DNA from: Ascoidea tarda (nom. inval.)
Lineage: Eukaryota; Ascomycota; Saccharomycetes; Ascoideales; Ascoideaceae
Reading direction: 5' to 3'
DNA: 20,103 nt
Assembly (NCBI GenBank): GCA_030560485.1
Contig: JAKTTS010000290.1
Coordinates: 1 to 20,103 of the forward strand
Shown: positions 6,203-15,230 of the stretch, one piece after another
Numbering within the stretch: the stretch's first letter is position 1
How the letters are laid out: each line of letters starts with the position of its first letter
Notes under the pieces: generated by a model
Seen by the model: only the letters and a program-made list of their open reading frames with translations
Told to the model about the DNA's origin: nothing
The model's database searches: none
Translations under genes and position numbers: made by a program

Positions 6203-8827
6203 ATGTCTGATCAAATTCAAAACCAACCTCAAGGCCCTCCACCTTTACCAAAGAGAAATATTTCAAATCAGTCAAGATTTAGCGATATCAGTATTAATAG
6301 CAACCATAGTAATACTGCGAATACTGCGAATACTACAAATACTACAAATAATAACAATCATATATCATTAATGAATGCTGGAACTCATATGATCAACAAC
6401 AACTTTAAATCAGAAAACAAAGCCAGCATAGAAAATCAAATTATTAACGAAAAAATTTCTTCAAATTTGAAAAATCCCTTGAAACTAAGCTATAAAAACC
6501 AATTTATTGATCAGGATGACTTGTCTTCAACCTACAATCTAGGTGTTATCCTCCTTAAAAGACAATTTGATTTAAACAATTTCAATGTCTGCTATAAATA
6601 CGATTTATTTTATAACATTAAAAATTCAAAAAACTTCTTAAAATTTCAGTTTGAAAATATTCAAAGAAATTTAAAATCAGATCCAAATAATTCAAATTTA
6701 TACAATTCGATCGATTGGAAATTCTGGTCTTCTATTATAAACAAATTCTCAAATAGATTTAAAAAATTCAAATCTCTAAAAAACTTTGAAAAAAAAATAT
6801 CTCTTTATACCATTCCTCCTCCAATTAAACACATTTTATACCTTTTTGTATCAAATTCAAAATCAACAAAATTAGAATCGATTTACAATAGAATTTCAAA
6901 TTTCTTCAATAACCAAATTCAAAACTATACTCAAATTGACGATGAAAATATTAATTTATTAAAATCAAAATACACCTATTTGATTTTAAAAATTGAAAAC
7001 ATTTTCAACTTAGATCATGATACTAATAGTGATACTAATAGTGATAATAACACTGATACTGATAATAATACTGATAACAACAATATTAGCAAAGACATGT
7101 TGGAGATCTTAAGAAATTTCTGGCTATATTATGAAAAATTTAATATAATCGATATTAATGACCCCAAAAATAAAGATTATCCTAATATCAATCTTTTTAA
7201 ACAATTCTACTTACCTTCAAAAACAATAATTTTAATTTGCAATTTGTTCTTGAAAAATTTTTTAATCGATCTATCAAACTCTGAAATGTTTTCGTTATTA
7301 ATTACAATTTATGAAAACTATTTTAATTTTAATGATAATGATGATTACTATATTTACCAAAATTTTAGAAACTCTACTATTTTATCTTCTCCTCATAATA
7401 AAAATTTAATCTCAAATTATAACAAAGACAAATTGACTTTTATATTCAATAGATCTTTAGAACAATACTATCCAGAATTACTATTATACTTATCTTCTCA
7501 TGGTATTCACTCAAATTTGTTAATTGATTATTATTTATCCGAATTTTTCTTTAAAATTTCCAAAAATAAATCCATTTATTCAGACAAACCTCCTGAATTG
7601 CCAAAAAGATTATCAAAGATTCAAAGAAAGAGATTAACTTCTTTATTACGAAGCAATGGCCAAAATTTGGAAATCATCGATTATGATTTAAACATTGATG
7701 ATTTGTTTAAACTTTTTGACATGGTTTTGTTTGAAGGTATAGAATATTTGATCCGTTTCATTTTATTGATCTTTCAAAAAAATTACTACAAGATCTTCAA
7801 AATCGAAGATGGTAAAAAATTGCTACAATTTTTGAAATCAAATGAAATTTTAACTTTCTTAAAAGACGAAAAGTTTGTTGAACATCAACATGAAGTTACT
7901 CAAGACCAATTTATTCAAATTCAAAAAACTGAACCCGACGGTTCAATAATCGAAATATTAAACAACTATGACGATGATGATCAAACTAGTAAACAAAATA
8001 ATAGCCTCAATTCCAATCAAACTGAAAAAAATGAAGAAAAAATCAAAATCAAAATTAAAACACCAAAGAACTTTAATGATTTTATTAAAGAATCGCTTGA
8101 ATATCATCCATATATTCTTAAATTCGAAAACGAATTCAAAGTTCTCACCGATGATATGAGAAAAAATGGAAATGAATCACTTTTCAGTGAAGAAATCGAG
8201 GAAGATGACGACTACGACGAAAGTGAATCAATCTTCGAAAACAATTTAGCATCTCATAGTTATAATAATGGGGTTAATGGAAACAACAGTACCAATAACA
8301 ACAGTAACGTATTGTCACCAATATCGTCTATATCAAGTAATTCACAATCAAAGGACATTGGTAAACACTCAAATTTGAACATTGAATTGAAAAACCTACG
8401 CAAAACTGTTTCAAAACTAACCAGTAGAAGTGAGACATTGAAAAAGGATTATGAAAATTTGAAAGGGATCCATGCATCATATCTCGACGAAAATATGAAA
8501 AACAAAGAAATCTTGACAGAAAAATCGGAACAAAACAATATATTGAAGGAAAATAAAGAAAATCTTGCCGAATACATCACCAACAAACAACTCTCAGACG
8601 ATCTTACTCATACAATGGTAAGGAACACTCAAATTGAGGAAATTAACGAGGATCTCAGAATCCAGTTGGAAGAAATGACCAAAAACTTGCGAAGCATTCA
8701 AAACCAAGTCCAGGAAGTGAAAATAGAAAACGAGGAGTACAAAAAGCAGTACGAGATGAGTAGCTTCAACTCGTTCAACGCCGGCTTTAAGGGCCTTGGA
8801 CGCAGATTGTCCTTGAGAAGAAGGTGA
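6203..8827 (+). CDS. Gyp5/Gyl1-like TBC-domain protein, probable pseudo-GAP
   Basis: An 874-residue protein with the architecture of the yeast Gyp5/Gyl1 family, which acts in exocytic and Golgi traffic with Rab GTPases. The N-terminus carries GPPPLPKR (residues 11-18), an SH3-ligand type motif; yeast Gyp5 and Gyl1 bind the Rvs167 SH3 domain. A divergent TBC domain spans about 170-545: WKFWSSI, IPPPIKHILYLFVSNSKS (about 204-221), LEQYYPELLLYLSSHGIHSNL, and LFKLFDMVLFEGIEYLIRF. The IxxDxxR finger aligns with INDPKNKDYP (I318, P321, K324), so Asp and Arg are replaced. The YxQG segment appears deleted. A second PPELPKR (463-469) lies in an inserted loop. Asn/Asp-Thr repeats occur near 25-45 and 272-296, an acidic patch near 660-680, a coiled coil about 727-850, and a basic tail ends in RRLSLRRR. 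The fold assignment is solid; which paralogue it is, is uncertain. Confidence 0.78.
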   Translation: MSDQIQNQPQGPPPLPKRNISNQSRFSDISINSNHSNTANTANTTNTTNNNNHISLMNAGTHMINNNFKSENKASIENQIINEKISSNLKNPLKLSYKNQFIDQDDLSSTYNLGVILLKRQFDLNNFNVCYKYDLFYNIKNSKNFLKFQFENIQRNLKSDPNNSNLYNSIDWKFWSSIINKFSNRFKKFKSLKNFEKKISLYTIPPPIKHILYLFVSNSKSTKLESIYNRISNFFNNQIQNYTQIDDENINLLKSKYTYLILKIENIFNLDHDTNSDTNSDNNTDTDNNTDNNNISKDMLEILRNFWLYYEKFNIIDINDPKNKDYPNINLFKQFYLPSKTIILICNLFLKNFLIDLSNSEMFSLLITIYENYFNFNDNDDYYIYQNFRNSTILSSPHNKNLISNYNKDKLTFIFNRSLEQYYPELLLYLSSHGIHSNLLIDYYLSEFFFKISKNKSIYSDKPPELPKRLSKIQRKRLTSLLRSNGQNLEIIDYDLNIDDLFKLFDMVLFEGIEYLIRFILLIFQKNYYKIFKIEDGKKLLQFLKSNEILTFLKDEKFVEHQHEVTQDQFIQIQKTEPDGSIIEILNNYDDDDQTSKQNNSLNSNQTEKNEEKIKIKIKTPKNFNDFIKESLEYHPYILKFENEFKVLTDDMRKNGNESLFSEEIEEDDDYDESESIFENNLASHSYNNGVNGNNSTNNNSNVLSPISSISSNSQSKDIGKHSNLNIELKNLRKTVSKLTSRSETLKKDYENLKGIHASYLDENMKNKEILTEKSEQNNILKENKENLAEYITNKQLSDDLTHTMVRNTQIEEINEDLRIQLEEMTKNLRSIQNQVQEVKIENEEYKKQYEMSSFNSFNAGFKGLGRRLSLRRR

Positions 8828-9092
8828 GGTGTTTATGTTTTTATATTGTTATATTGTTATATACTAATCTACAAACTTAACTCGAAGAGCAGCCCAAAAA
8901 GGTAGTTGCCGAAAGGAGGGTGTCGCCCATGTAGCTGGACTCTTGGTCAGCTGACCTTTTGCCAGCTCTGAGATTGTTACTGTTGTCCTCTGAAGAGCTG
9001 ATCCTATTCACTGATAGCGATAGCGTTGCTGAGATATCTGCTGCTGGTTCTATTTCCTGAGCATTTGAGTGGAACTTGGATACCAATTTGCA
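8828..9092. other. Intergenic, GLO3 promoter region with a 12-bp palindrome
   Basis: This is the gap between the TBC gene stop and the GLO3 start. From about 8880 it is much richer in G+C than the genes (line 8941-9000 is 48% by my count). It contains the perfect palindrome GGTCAGCTGACC at 8945-8956, whose core CAGCTG is an E-box. A minus-strand open frame here (8877-9086) begins at TTG, has no ATG near its start and resembles nothing I know. No clear TATA box was seen. Confidence 0.5.
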
Positions 9093-10589
9093 ATGTCAGA
9101 CAACTACGCTACGAAGGAAGAAATCAGAGAGATTTTTTCCAAGTTGCAACGAATTCCAGCCAACAAGACGTGTTTTGACTGTCAGAACAAGAATCCAACT
9201 TGGACTTCGGTTCCATTTGGCATATTCTTATGTTTGAATTGTTCTTCGATTCATAGAAACCTAGGGGTTCATATTTCATTTGTCAAGTCGTCAAGTTTGG
9301 ATAAATGGACAAGAATCCAACTAAGAGGCATGAAGCATGGTGGGAACCAGGCAATAAAGGAATACCTAATCAAAAATGGTGGTTCAACAATTTTAAATAT
9401 GGATTCGAAAAATAAATACCAATCCAAGCTAATGGTAAGATACAAAGAAGAGTTACTTAAAAAGGCCAAAAAGGATGAACTCCAACACCCAGATTACGTT
9501 ACAACTGATGAAAATTTAATTGATTTATCTGCAAATTCTCTTACTGATTTGAACAATGGAAACAATTTAGATTTTAACAACAGTGCGTCAAGTACTGACG
9601 ATTTCTTTTCTAACTTTGAAAAACCAATTGTTTCCAACTTTTCTACTCCATCAAGATCTCCAACCCCTCAACCTTCAATTGCAAATAAAAATAACAACAG
9701 CACTTCAAGTTTATCTCTTAAAAAAAATAATTCCAGCTCTAACATAACCAGTAAACCAATAACAACAACATCTCGTCCAACTGTTCGTAGACAGGTCATA
9801 AGAAATTCTTCAACACCAAATGCTACTAAAAAAAATAATGTTATATCATCCACCAATCTTAACCGTAATAGAAAGCTCAAACTAGGTGCTAAAAAGTTAT
9901 CCAATAACGAAATTGATTTTGATGATGTTGAAAGAACTGCTAAGAAAGAAGCAGAAGAAATCTCTAAATTAGGTTATAATCCAAACAACGATTTGTATAT
10001 AACTGATTCACACTCACTCTCGTCAAAATCAAATACCTTTGATTCTAAAAAAGAATTTTCTTCTTTTGGCAACAGTAGTTTCAAAAGTAGTGAAACCACT
10101 AATGATTATGGCAGCAAAAGCTACAGTAATCCTTCAAATTCTGTTGATAAAGTCACACCAAAATTTGCCAAATTGGGTTTCGGTATGACTGCATCAAATG
10201 CTACATCATCCACTGATAGTAGAAATAAACCAAGCACCGACTCAGTTAAATATACAGGAGATGTCAAGGAAAAATACGGGAATCAAAGAGCCATATCCTC
10301 TGATGAATTCTTTGGCAGAAAAACATTTGATCCTGAACTACAACAAGAAGCTAGAACAAAATTACAATCTTTCAACAATGCGACCTCGATTTCTTCTTCG
10401 TCGTATTTCGGTGAAGATGAAGAGCAAAATAGCTTTAATAGAAATGATTATGGTGGTGTAGAGGCAACTGCAAGAGACATTGCTAATAGATTTACAGGAA
10501 ATGCTAACGAAGACATTCAAGTGTTGAAGGATGCTGCTGAACAGGCTACTCAGAAATTAGCCGGTTATTTACGTGATTATCTTCGTTAA
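9093..10589 (+). CDS. GLO3: ArfGAP Glo3 (ArfGAP2/3 type)
   Basis: A 498-residue GTPase-activating protein for Arf1 that acts on COPI vesicles in Golgi-to-ER traffic (S. cerevisiae Glo3 has 493). The N-terminal ArfGAP zinc finger is intact: C27-x2-C30-x16-C47-x2-C50, followed by the catalytic arginine in IHRNLGVH (R55). The middle holds the basic segment NRNRKLKLGAKKL (257-269), matching the region that binds coatomer, cargo and SNAREs. The C-terminal Glo3 regulatory motif is visible as ISSDEFFGR (401-409) and SYFG soon after, which separates it from Gcs1. The linker is Ser/Asn-rich. The ATG at 9093 gives the normal ArfGAP start; the frame also runs upstream through a GTG at 9069, which I do not accept as a start. 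No in-frame CTG codon was found. Confidence 0.96.
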   Translation: MSDNYATKEEIREIFSKLQRIPANKTCFDCQNKNPTWTSVPFGIFLCLNCSSIHRNLGVHISFVKSSSLDKWTRIQLRGMKHGGNQAIKEYLIKNGGSTILNMDSKNKYQSKLMVRYKEELLKKAKKDELQHPDYVTTDENLIDLSANSLTDLNNGNNLDFNNSASSTDDFFSNFEKPIVSNFSTPSRSPTPQPSIANKNNNSTSSLSLKKNNSSSNITSKPITTTSRPTVRRQVIRNSSTPNATKKNNVISSTNLNRNRKLKLGAKKLSNNEIDFDDVERTAKKEAEEISKLGYNPNNDLYITDSHSLSSKSNTFDSKKEFSSFGNSSFKSSETTNDYGSKSYSNPSNSVDKVTPKFAKLGFGMTASNATSSTDSRNKPSTDSVKYTGDVKEKYGNQRAISSDEFFGRKTFDPELQQEARTKLQSFNNATSISSSSYFGEDEEQNSFNRNDYGGVEATARDIANRFTGNANEDIQVLKDAAEQATQKLAGYLRDYLR

Positions 10590-10840
10590 TATACAAACGA
10601 ATTGATCAGCTCAAAAGAAAAAATATCCAGTTCTAAGTATGGAAGCACTGCAAATAGTTATTGTTTTAATTTCGTATAATTTCAAAAATTACCTTTTTCT
10701 TTCTATACCATATTTTCCGGTTTTTTAGTTCTTGTTTAGCAATAAACGTCAATCCCATTAATATACAAAGTCTTCACCAATTTCTTTCATCAACTTAAAA
10801 AACAAGTGCTAAAAATCTTAAAAATATCAGTAGAAACAAA
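10590..10840. other. Intergenic between GLO3 and tRNA-Pro
   Basis: About 250 bases that presumably hold the GLO3 3' end and the tRNA-Pro 3' flank. Short T runs occur on both strands; AAAAA at 10811-10815 is T5 on the minus strand and can end the tRNA-Pro transcript. Nothing else was recognised. Confidence 0.5.
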
Positions 10841-10912
10841 GGGCCGAGCTGGGAATTGAACCCAGGGCCTCTCGCACCCAAAGCGAGAATCATACCACTA
10901 GACCACACGGCC
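10841..10912 (-). tRNA. tRNA-Pro (TGG)
   Basis: The minus strand forms a complete cloverleaf. The acceptor GGCCGTG pairs with CTCGGCC with one T6-T67 mismatch, which the S. cerevisiae gene shares, and the discriminator is C. The anticodon stem CTCGC/GCGAG encloses the loop TTTGGGT with anticodon TGG at 10878-10880. The B box GGTTCAATTCC and A-box region TGGTCTAGTGG are present. There is no intron, whereas the S. cerevisiae tRNA-Pro(TGG) genes carry one as I recall. Confidence 0.95.
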
Positions 10913-10964
10913 GCTATAATAGCTGTTTATTTTAATATTAATATATAAAAGAATTTATTAGTCT

Positions 10965-10983
10965 AGACCCCTTTTTGGGGTCT
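10965..10983. repeat. Perfect hairpin AGACCCC-T5-GGGGTCT
   Basis: A 7-bp inverted repeat with a 5-base T loop lies about 50 bases upstream (by transcription) of the tRNA-Pro gene and about 420 bases before ULP2. It is GC-rich in an AT-rich setting. Its right arm is the first of a series of GGGG runs. Confidence 0.75.
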
Positions 10984-11014
10984 GATTAAAATGGGGTTTG
11001 ACTTGGGGTCGGGG
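10977..11014 (+). other. Four GGGG runs, candidate G-quadruplex
   Basis: GGGG occurs at 10977-10980, 10993-10996, 11005-11008 and 11011-11014, with spacers of 12, 8 and 2 bases, followed by GGG at 11024-11026. The units look like degenerate copies of GGGGTYTGAYTT. The first spacer is longer than the usual 7-base rule, so quadruplex formation is plausible but not certain. It lies between tRNA-Pro and ULP2. Confidence 0.5.
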
Positions 11015-11399
11015 CCTTAAATTGGGACAATTGAAGTATGGAGATAAGTTTGAGTTTTTTCTTATTATCTTCAAGAAATCAATCAATCAAGAAATAACTT
11101 CAGGAAAGAATACATCAATTGTTTTTATTACTTTTGAAGGAAATCTGTTTTTTTGAGGTAGAAATATTATTGCCATTTTTTTATTGGTTTTTTTTTTCAG
11201 TTTTCCTTATGTTAATTGTTTCTTTCAACTGATTGATTTCTTTTCCAATGCACTTTTCAATAATAATAGAAATTTTACATTAAATAAATACCAAATCAAA
11301 TTAACTTAAATCAAACTAAAACGTTCACTCAATCGGGTTCAATTTAATCAAAAAGGTAACAAATCTTGGCTAACTTTCATCTAGGAGATAGATTTTTTT
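11015..11399. other. ULP2 promoter/leader with short upstream ORFs
   Basis: An AT-rich region with poly-T (about 11185-11199). Two small plus-strand ORFs precede ULP2: ATG at 11209 (7 codons) and ATG at 11246 (11 codons, stop at 11279-11281). The last 115 bases before the ULP2 ATG lack ATG. A GCTAAC followed by TTTCATCTAG just before the start resembles a branch point and 3' splice site, but no convincing 5' splice site was found. No clear TATA box. Confidence 0.45.
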
Positions 11400-14300
11400 A
11401 TGAACTCTTCCAATCGAAAAACTTTCACAAATAATAAAGAGTTTTCCTCTTTGTCCAAGAATAGACGTTTGAAAACAAAACAGATAACGATAAAAAATAC
11501 CCTTACTGCCTCAAATAATAAGTTTGACAACTCCAGTAAATTGGAAGCCCGCGATAATAATGATTATCTCAATACCCCCAATAGTTATTTTGAAAATATA
11601 ATTGAAATAAATGATGATGATGATGACATTAAATCTTATACTAAAAGCGTAAATGAAAACATTATCAATAACAACAACAAAAAACGAAAAAATTACAATA
11701 ATGATTATGACAACAATAATAAAAACGATGACGGTTTTTTGAAACATATTCAAATAAAAAATAAATCTGGTCTTACCAATAGAAAATTGAAAAATAATAT
11801 TATGCTTTTAAATCCAGAAGAACATTATAAAAAAGTTTCCAGTTTTGAAATTGACAGTTCTGATGATGACATTGTATCCAAAAGAATGGGTAACTTAGCA
11901 AAAATGTCACAAAATACATTATTAAACTGGTTTCCTTTAAATCCTACAAGTCGTCCAAATTCTCCACTCAATTCCAACCTTTTAGGAATTCAAGAAAACA
12001 TAGTTCCTCATAATATAAAAAATAGAACGCCTGCTAAAATGAACCATCAAAGCTCTCGAAAATCTGATAATTATTTGAATAAAAAGAAACAGAAAAAAAC
12101 AGTTCAAAAATCACCATCTCAAAAAACTTTTCCTTTTATTCCAAATGATAATAAAACTAAAACTAAAATAAATAAAAATTTAAATTATAATAATAAAGAT
12201 CGAAAACTATACAATCAGCATAATAACCAAGAAGTTATAGATATTGAAAGTGCCGATGAATCTGACGATATACAAATAGTTGACACTAAAATGGAAGCTC
12301 AAAGTAGTAGTAATAATAATAGCGATAAAAGTGATGAAATTAATGATACTAACAATATTAATGATAGTAATGGTAATAATAATTTCAAAAATCGCGCCTC
12401 TAATAATCAAATCACTTCAACTAAAAGTAAATATTTTGAAAATGATGAATTTTTGCTTATAAATAATATCAAGATACAGCCTAAAAATGATTTACGTAAA
12501 AACAACACTAATAATTATAATAGTAACAAGTTTGATTTCACAAAAAATAAAAAAAATAAAAAAAATTCAAATTATTTAATTACAAAGAATTCAGATTACT
12601 CTAATGATATAATAAATGTTTCCGATAATGAGGATAATCGTGATAAAAAATCTGAAACTTCCAATAGTAAAACTTATAACGATAATTTATCAAATTTAAT
12701 CACTGAAAAATTCAACTTTGAAGATGATCTTACTATACCCGAACACATCAAACCTAGAAATATAGAGGCTTTTTTCTTAAAAACTGGATTCAAACCTGCT
12801 TCAAATAGGAAAACGCTATTTAACGGTTCTGCTAACGAACCAGGGTCTTTTTCCGACAACTTTTCTATTCTTTCAAAACCTGAAAAGACTTTATCGTTCA
12901 ATAAAATAAAGTTTCCTGATTTTGAGTATTCTTCAAAAGATGTAATTGAAAATCATTCAAATTTTTGTTTGAAATTTGATTCTGATAATTTTATTTTTTT
13001 TGGTAATTTAGAGGCTTTAACTTTTTCCTTTTTAAAAGACGTTAAAATGATTAGATATAACATCAATGATCAATTTTTGATTTCTCTTAATAAAACCAAC
13101 TCAGTGAAAATTCCAAATGTTAAATCGAGAAGGTCTTTCGGATTGAATGAAAATTCTTTACTGATAGAATATAATAGATTTATTATTTATTTTGATTCAT
13201 CAACCATTAAAAATAAGACTTCCAGTAAGTTTAACAATATGATCTCTTATCTTAAAAAAAATTCAAAGATAAACAATCAAAATGGACATTTAAACTCAAA
13301 TAAAAAATTTCAATTTCAAATTAAATACCTACAAAACAATTCTGACTTATCAAATTATCTTAAAGATGGTAATTGTTCTTCATTAACCCCCAACGCTTTT
13401 TATAATAAAAAAACCTCTCTGAATCCAGAGTTAAATGTTAATGATTCAAATTATGATATTCTGAGAAATAAAATGAATCCAAGTAACTCTATTTTTGATA
13501 TAGAAAGTGATTTGGAGAGTGAGAAAGAAGAACAAAACAACAAAAAGGAACAAGTTAAGCAGTCTAATGTAGAAAAAACGGATCAGCTATCTCAGCAAGA
13601 ACCTGTGAATAAACACGTTTTAGTGGAAAGTTCTGATGAAGAAAATTCAAATGGTGAAAAAGAGGAAAAAGAAAAAAGAAAAATAAAAGAAGAAAAAAAA
13701 GAGGAAACAGAAGAACAAAAAGAAGTTGTTGAATATTTTAGTCCTTCTTTAGTTTATAAATTTTTTGATGGGAAATCAATGACTATTACTAATTCAGATT
13801 TCAAATGTTTATATAACCATGAATGGATCAATGATTCATTGATTGATTTTTTTTTAAAATTTAGTGTTGATGATTCTATAAGGAAAAATTTGATCAACAA
13901 AGAGGAAATTCATACATTATCTACTTTTTTTTTTTCAAAGTTGATGAGCACTAACGATGACAATTATTATCAACAACTCAAAAGATGGGTATCTAAAGTT
14001 AACTTGTTTAGTTTTGATTTTATCTTAATGCCTATTAACGAATCTTTACATTGGTATTGTACTCTTATTGCACAACTTCCACGACTTTTGAAAGGTGGTG
14101 AAGCTAATATATATGTTTTTGATTCTTTAAAGCGTGATCATGAGAACATTACTGAACCAATAAAATCTTTTCTTTCTCAGTATGCAGAGTTTGAACTAAA
14201 AAAAAGTATTGATTTAAAAAAAATTAAAATGAGAGTTGGTTGGGTTCCTAAACAAAATAATTTTAATGATTGCGGGGTCCATGTTATTTATAATGTAACT

Positions 14301-15230
14301 AAGTTTTTAGAGAATCATACAAGGTGTATAAAGATATGGAATTCTGGGAAAAACGAGATTTCAGTAAAGAAAAAATTTTTCGATAACAAAGAAAGATCAT
14401 TAATGAGAGAAAAACTAAGATATATATTGTTAGAGCTAAGAGATAATCAAAATAATCAGTCGGCAGGAGAAAGCCCAAGTATATTAAATTCAAATCAATA
14501 CACTGATTCAGAAACTGATGATGATATTGAAATACTTGACTTTGATCAAGTTGAAAAAGAAGATTTGCCTGATAATAAAACAAATTTCAATATTGACAGT
14601 GATTTAGTAAATCACACTTTAAAGGAAGAATTTAAACAAAATGATGATGAAAATGTTTTGTATGGTGACGACAAAATATTTAATCAAACAGGTAAGAATG
14701 ATAATTATTCAGATAATATAGAAAATAAAGAATCACAGGTTGATTCTTTTCATTCGTCAGGTGAAAATAAAATCTTTAATAACAATAATAGTGAGTTTTT
14801 TGAGAATTTATATCATGGAAGTTCTATCAGTAGCGATGTTAGTGATGTAAACAATGATGAAGTAGATAATTCAAGTCAGAAAAACAGCTATCAAAATCTG
14901 GACGAAAATTCGGAAGTAAGTGAAGACTATGTTCATTTTTTAGGTGTTAAATCTTCACCTATTACGAAGGATGAAAATGAAAATGAAGATGAAAAAATAA
15001 TTAGTAATCAAATTAAGAAAATAAAGGATTTTCCAACTTTTGAAAATTCGAGTTTTATTTCAGCTCAAAACCATCAAAACAACACAGTTGAACAACTAAA
15101 TACTAAACTGAGTATTAATTCGAATACCGATGAAAGTTATTACATTGACATAGATTTGGCAAATGAAGTTGATGATGTCCATAAGAAATTGGAAATTTAC
15201 AAAAATAAATCTAATGAAATAACAGAATAG
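11400..15230 (+). CDS. ULP2: SUMO-specific protease Ulp2 (C48 family)
   Basis: A 1,276-residue SUMO protease of the Ulp2/SENP6-7 branch; S. cerevisiae Ulp2 has about 1,034. It trims poly-SUMO chains in the nucleus. The C48 domain (about residues 785-1020) begins with LYNHEWINDSLIDFFLKF. It has the complete catalytic set: His884 in LHWYC, Asp908 in VFDSL, Gln952 in PKQNNFNDCG and Cys958. Long Asn/Lys/Ser/Asp-rich flanks look disordered. Several hydrophobic-acidic stretches resemble SUMO-interacting motifs: IIEIN (67-71), VIDIE and IQIVD (279-294), IINVS (404-408), VLVE (740-743) and IEIL (1043-1046). A beta-rich block near 515-660 may be the conserved N-terminal region, by inference. Five in-frame CTG codons (residues 588, 674, 688, 1167, 1237) contrast with none in most neighbours. 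It converges on a small gene and then on DOA10. Confidence 0.95.
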   Translation: MNSSNRKTFTNNKEFSSLSKNRRLKTKQITIKNTLTASNNKFDNSSKLEARDNNDYLNTPNSYFENIIEINDDDDDIKSYTKSVNENIINNNNKKRKNYNNDYDNNNKNDDGFLKHIQIKNKSGLTNRKLKNNIMLLNPEEHYKKVSSFEIDSSDDDIVSKRMGNLAKMSQNTLLNWFPLNPTSRPNSPLNSNLLGIQENIVPHNIKNRTPAKMNHQSSRKSDNYLNKKKQKKTVQKSPSQKTFPFIPNDNKTKTKINKNLNYNNKDRKLYNQHNNQEVIDIESADESDDIQIVDTKMEAQSSSNNNSDKSDEINDTNNINDSNGNNNFKNRASNNQITSTKSKYFENDEFLLINNIKIQPKNDLRKNNTNNYNSNKFDFTKNKKNKKNSNYLITKNSDYSNDIINVSDNEDNRDKKSETSNSKTYNDNLSNLITEKFNFEDDLTIPEHIKPRNIEAFFLKTGFKPASNRKTLFNGSANEPGSFSDNFSILSKPEKTLSFNKIKFPDFEYSSKDVIENHSNFCLKFDSDNFIFFGNLEALTFSFLKDVKMIRYNINDQFLISLNKTNSVKIPNVKSRRSFGLNENSLLIEYNRFIIYFDSSTIKNKTSSKFNNMISYLKKNSKINNQNGHLNSNKKFQFQIKYLQNNSDLSNYLKDGNCSSLTPNAFYNKKTSLNPELNVNDSNYDILRNKMNPSNSIFDIESDLESEKEEQNNKKEQVKQSNVEKTDQLSQQEPVNKHVLVESSDEENSNGEKEEKEKRKIKEEKKEETEEQKEVVEYFSPSLVYKFFDGKSMTITNSDFKCLYNHEWINDSLIDFFLKFSVDDSIRKNLINKEEIHTLSTFFFSKLMSTNDDNYYQQLKRWVSKVNLFSFDFILMPINESLHWYCTLIAQLPRLLKGGEANIYVFDSLKRDHENITEPIKSFLSQYAEFELKKSIDLKKIKMRVGWVPKQNNFNDCGVHVIYNVTKFLENHTRCIKIWNSGKNEISVKKKFFDNKERSLMREKLRYILLELRDNQNNQSAGESPSILNSNQYTDSETDDDIEILDFDQVEKEDLPDNKTNFNIDSDLVNHTLKEEFKQNDDENVLYGDDKIFNQTGKNDNYSDNIENKESQVDSFHSSGENKIFNNNNSEFFENLYHGSSISSDVSDVNNDEVDNSSQKNSYQNLDENSEVSEDYVHFLGVKSSPITKDENENEDEKIISNQIKKIKDFPTFENSSFISAQNHQNNTVEQLNTKLSINSNTDESYYIDIDLANEVDDVHKKLEIYKNKSNEITE

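Noticed and set aside
8877-9086. Minus-strand open frame of 69 codons upstream of GLO3
   Set aside because: It starts at TTG, overlaps the GLO3 promoter and resembles no family I know.
9069-9092. Upstream extension of GLO3 to GTG
   Set aside because: The ATG at 9093 gives the standard Glo3 N-terminus; the eight extra codons start at a non-ATG codon.
11356-11385. GTAAC...GCTAACTTTCATCTAG as a 5'-leader intron of ULP2
   Set aside because: The 3' side looks like a branch point and acceptor, but the only nearby GT would give a 30-base intron, too short to trust.
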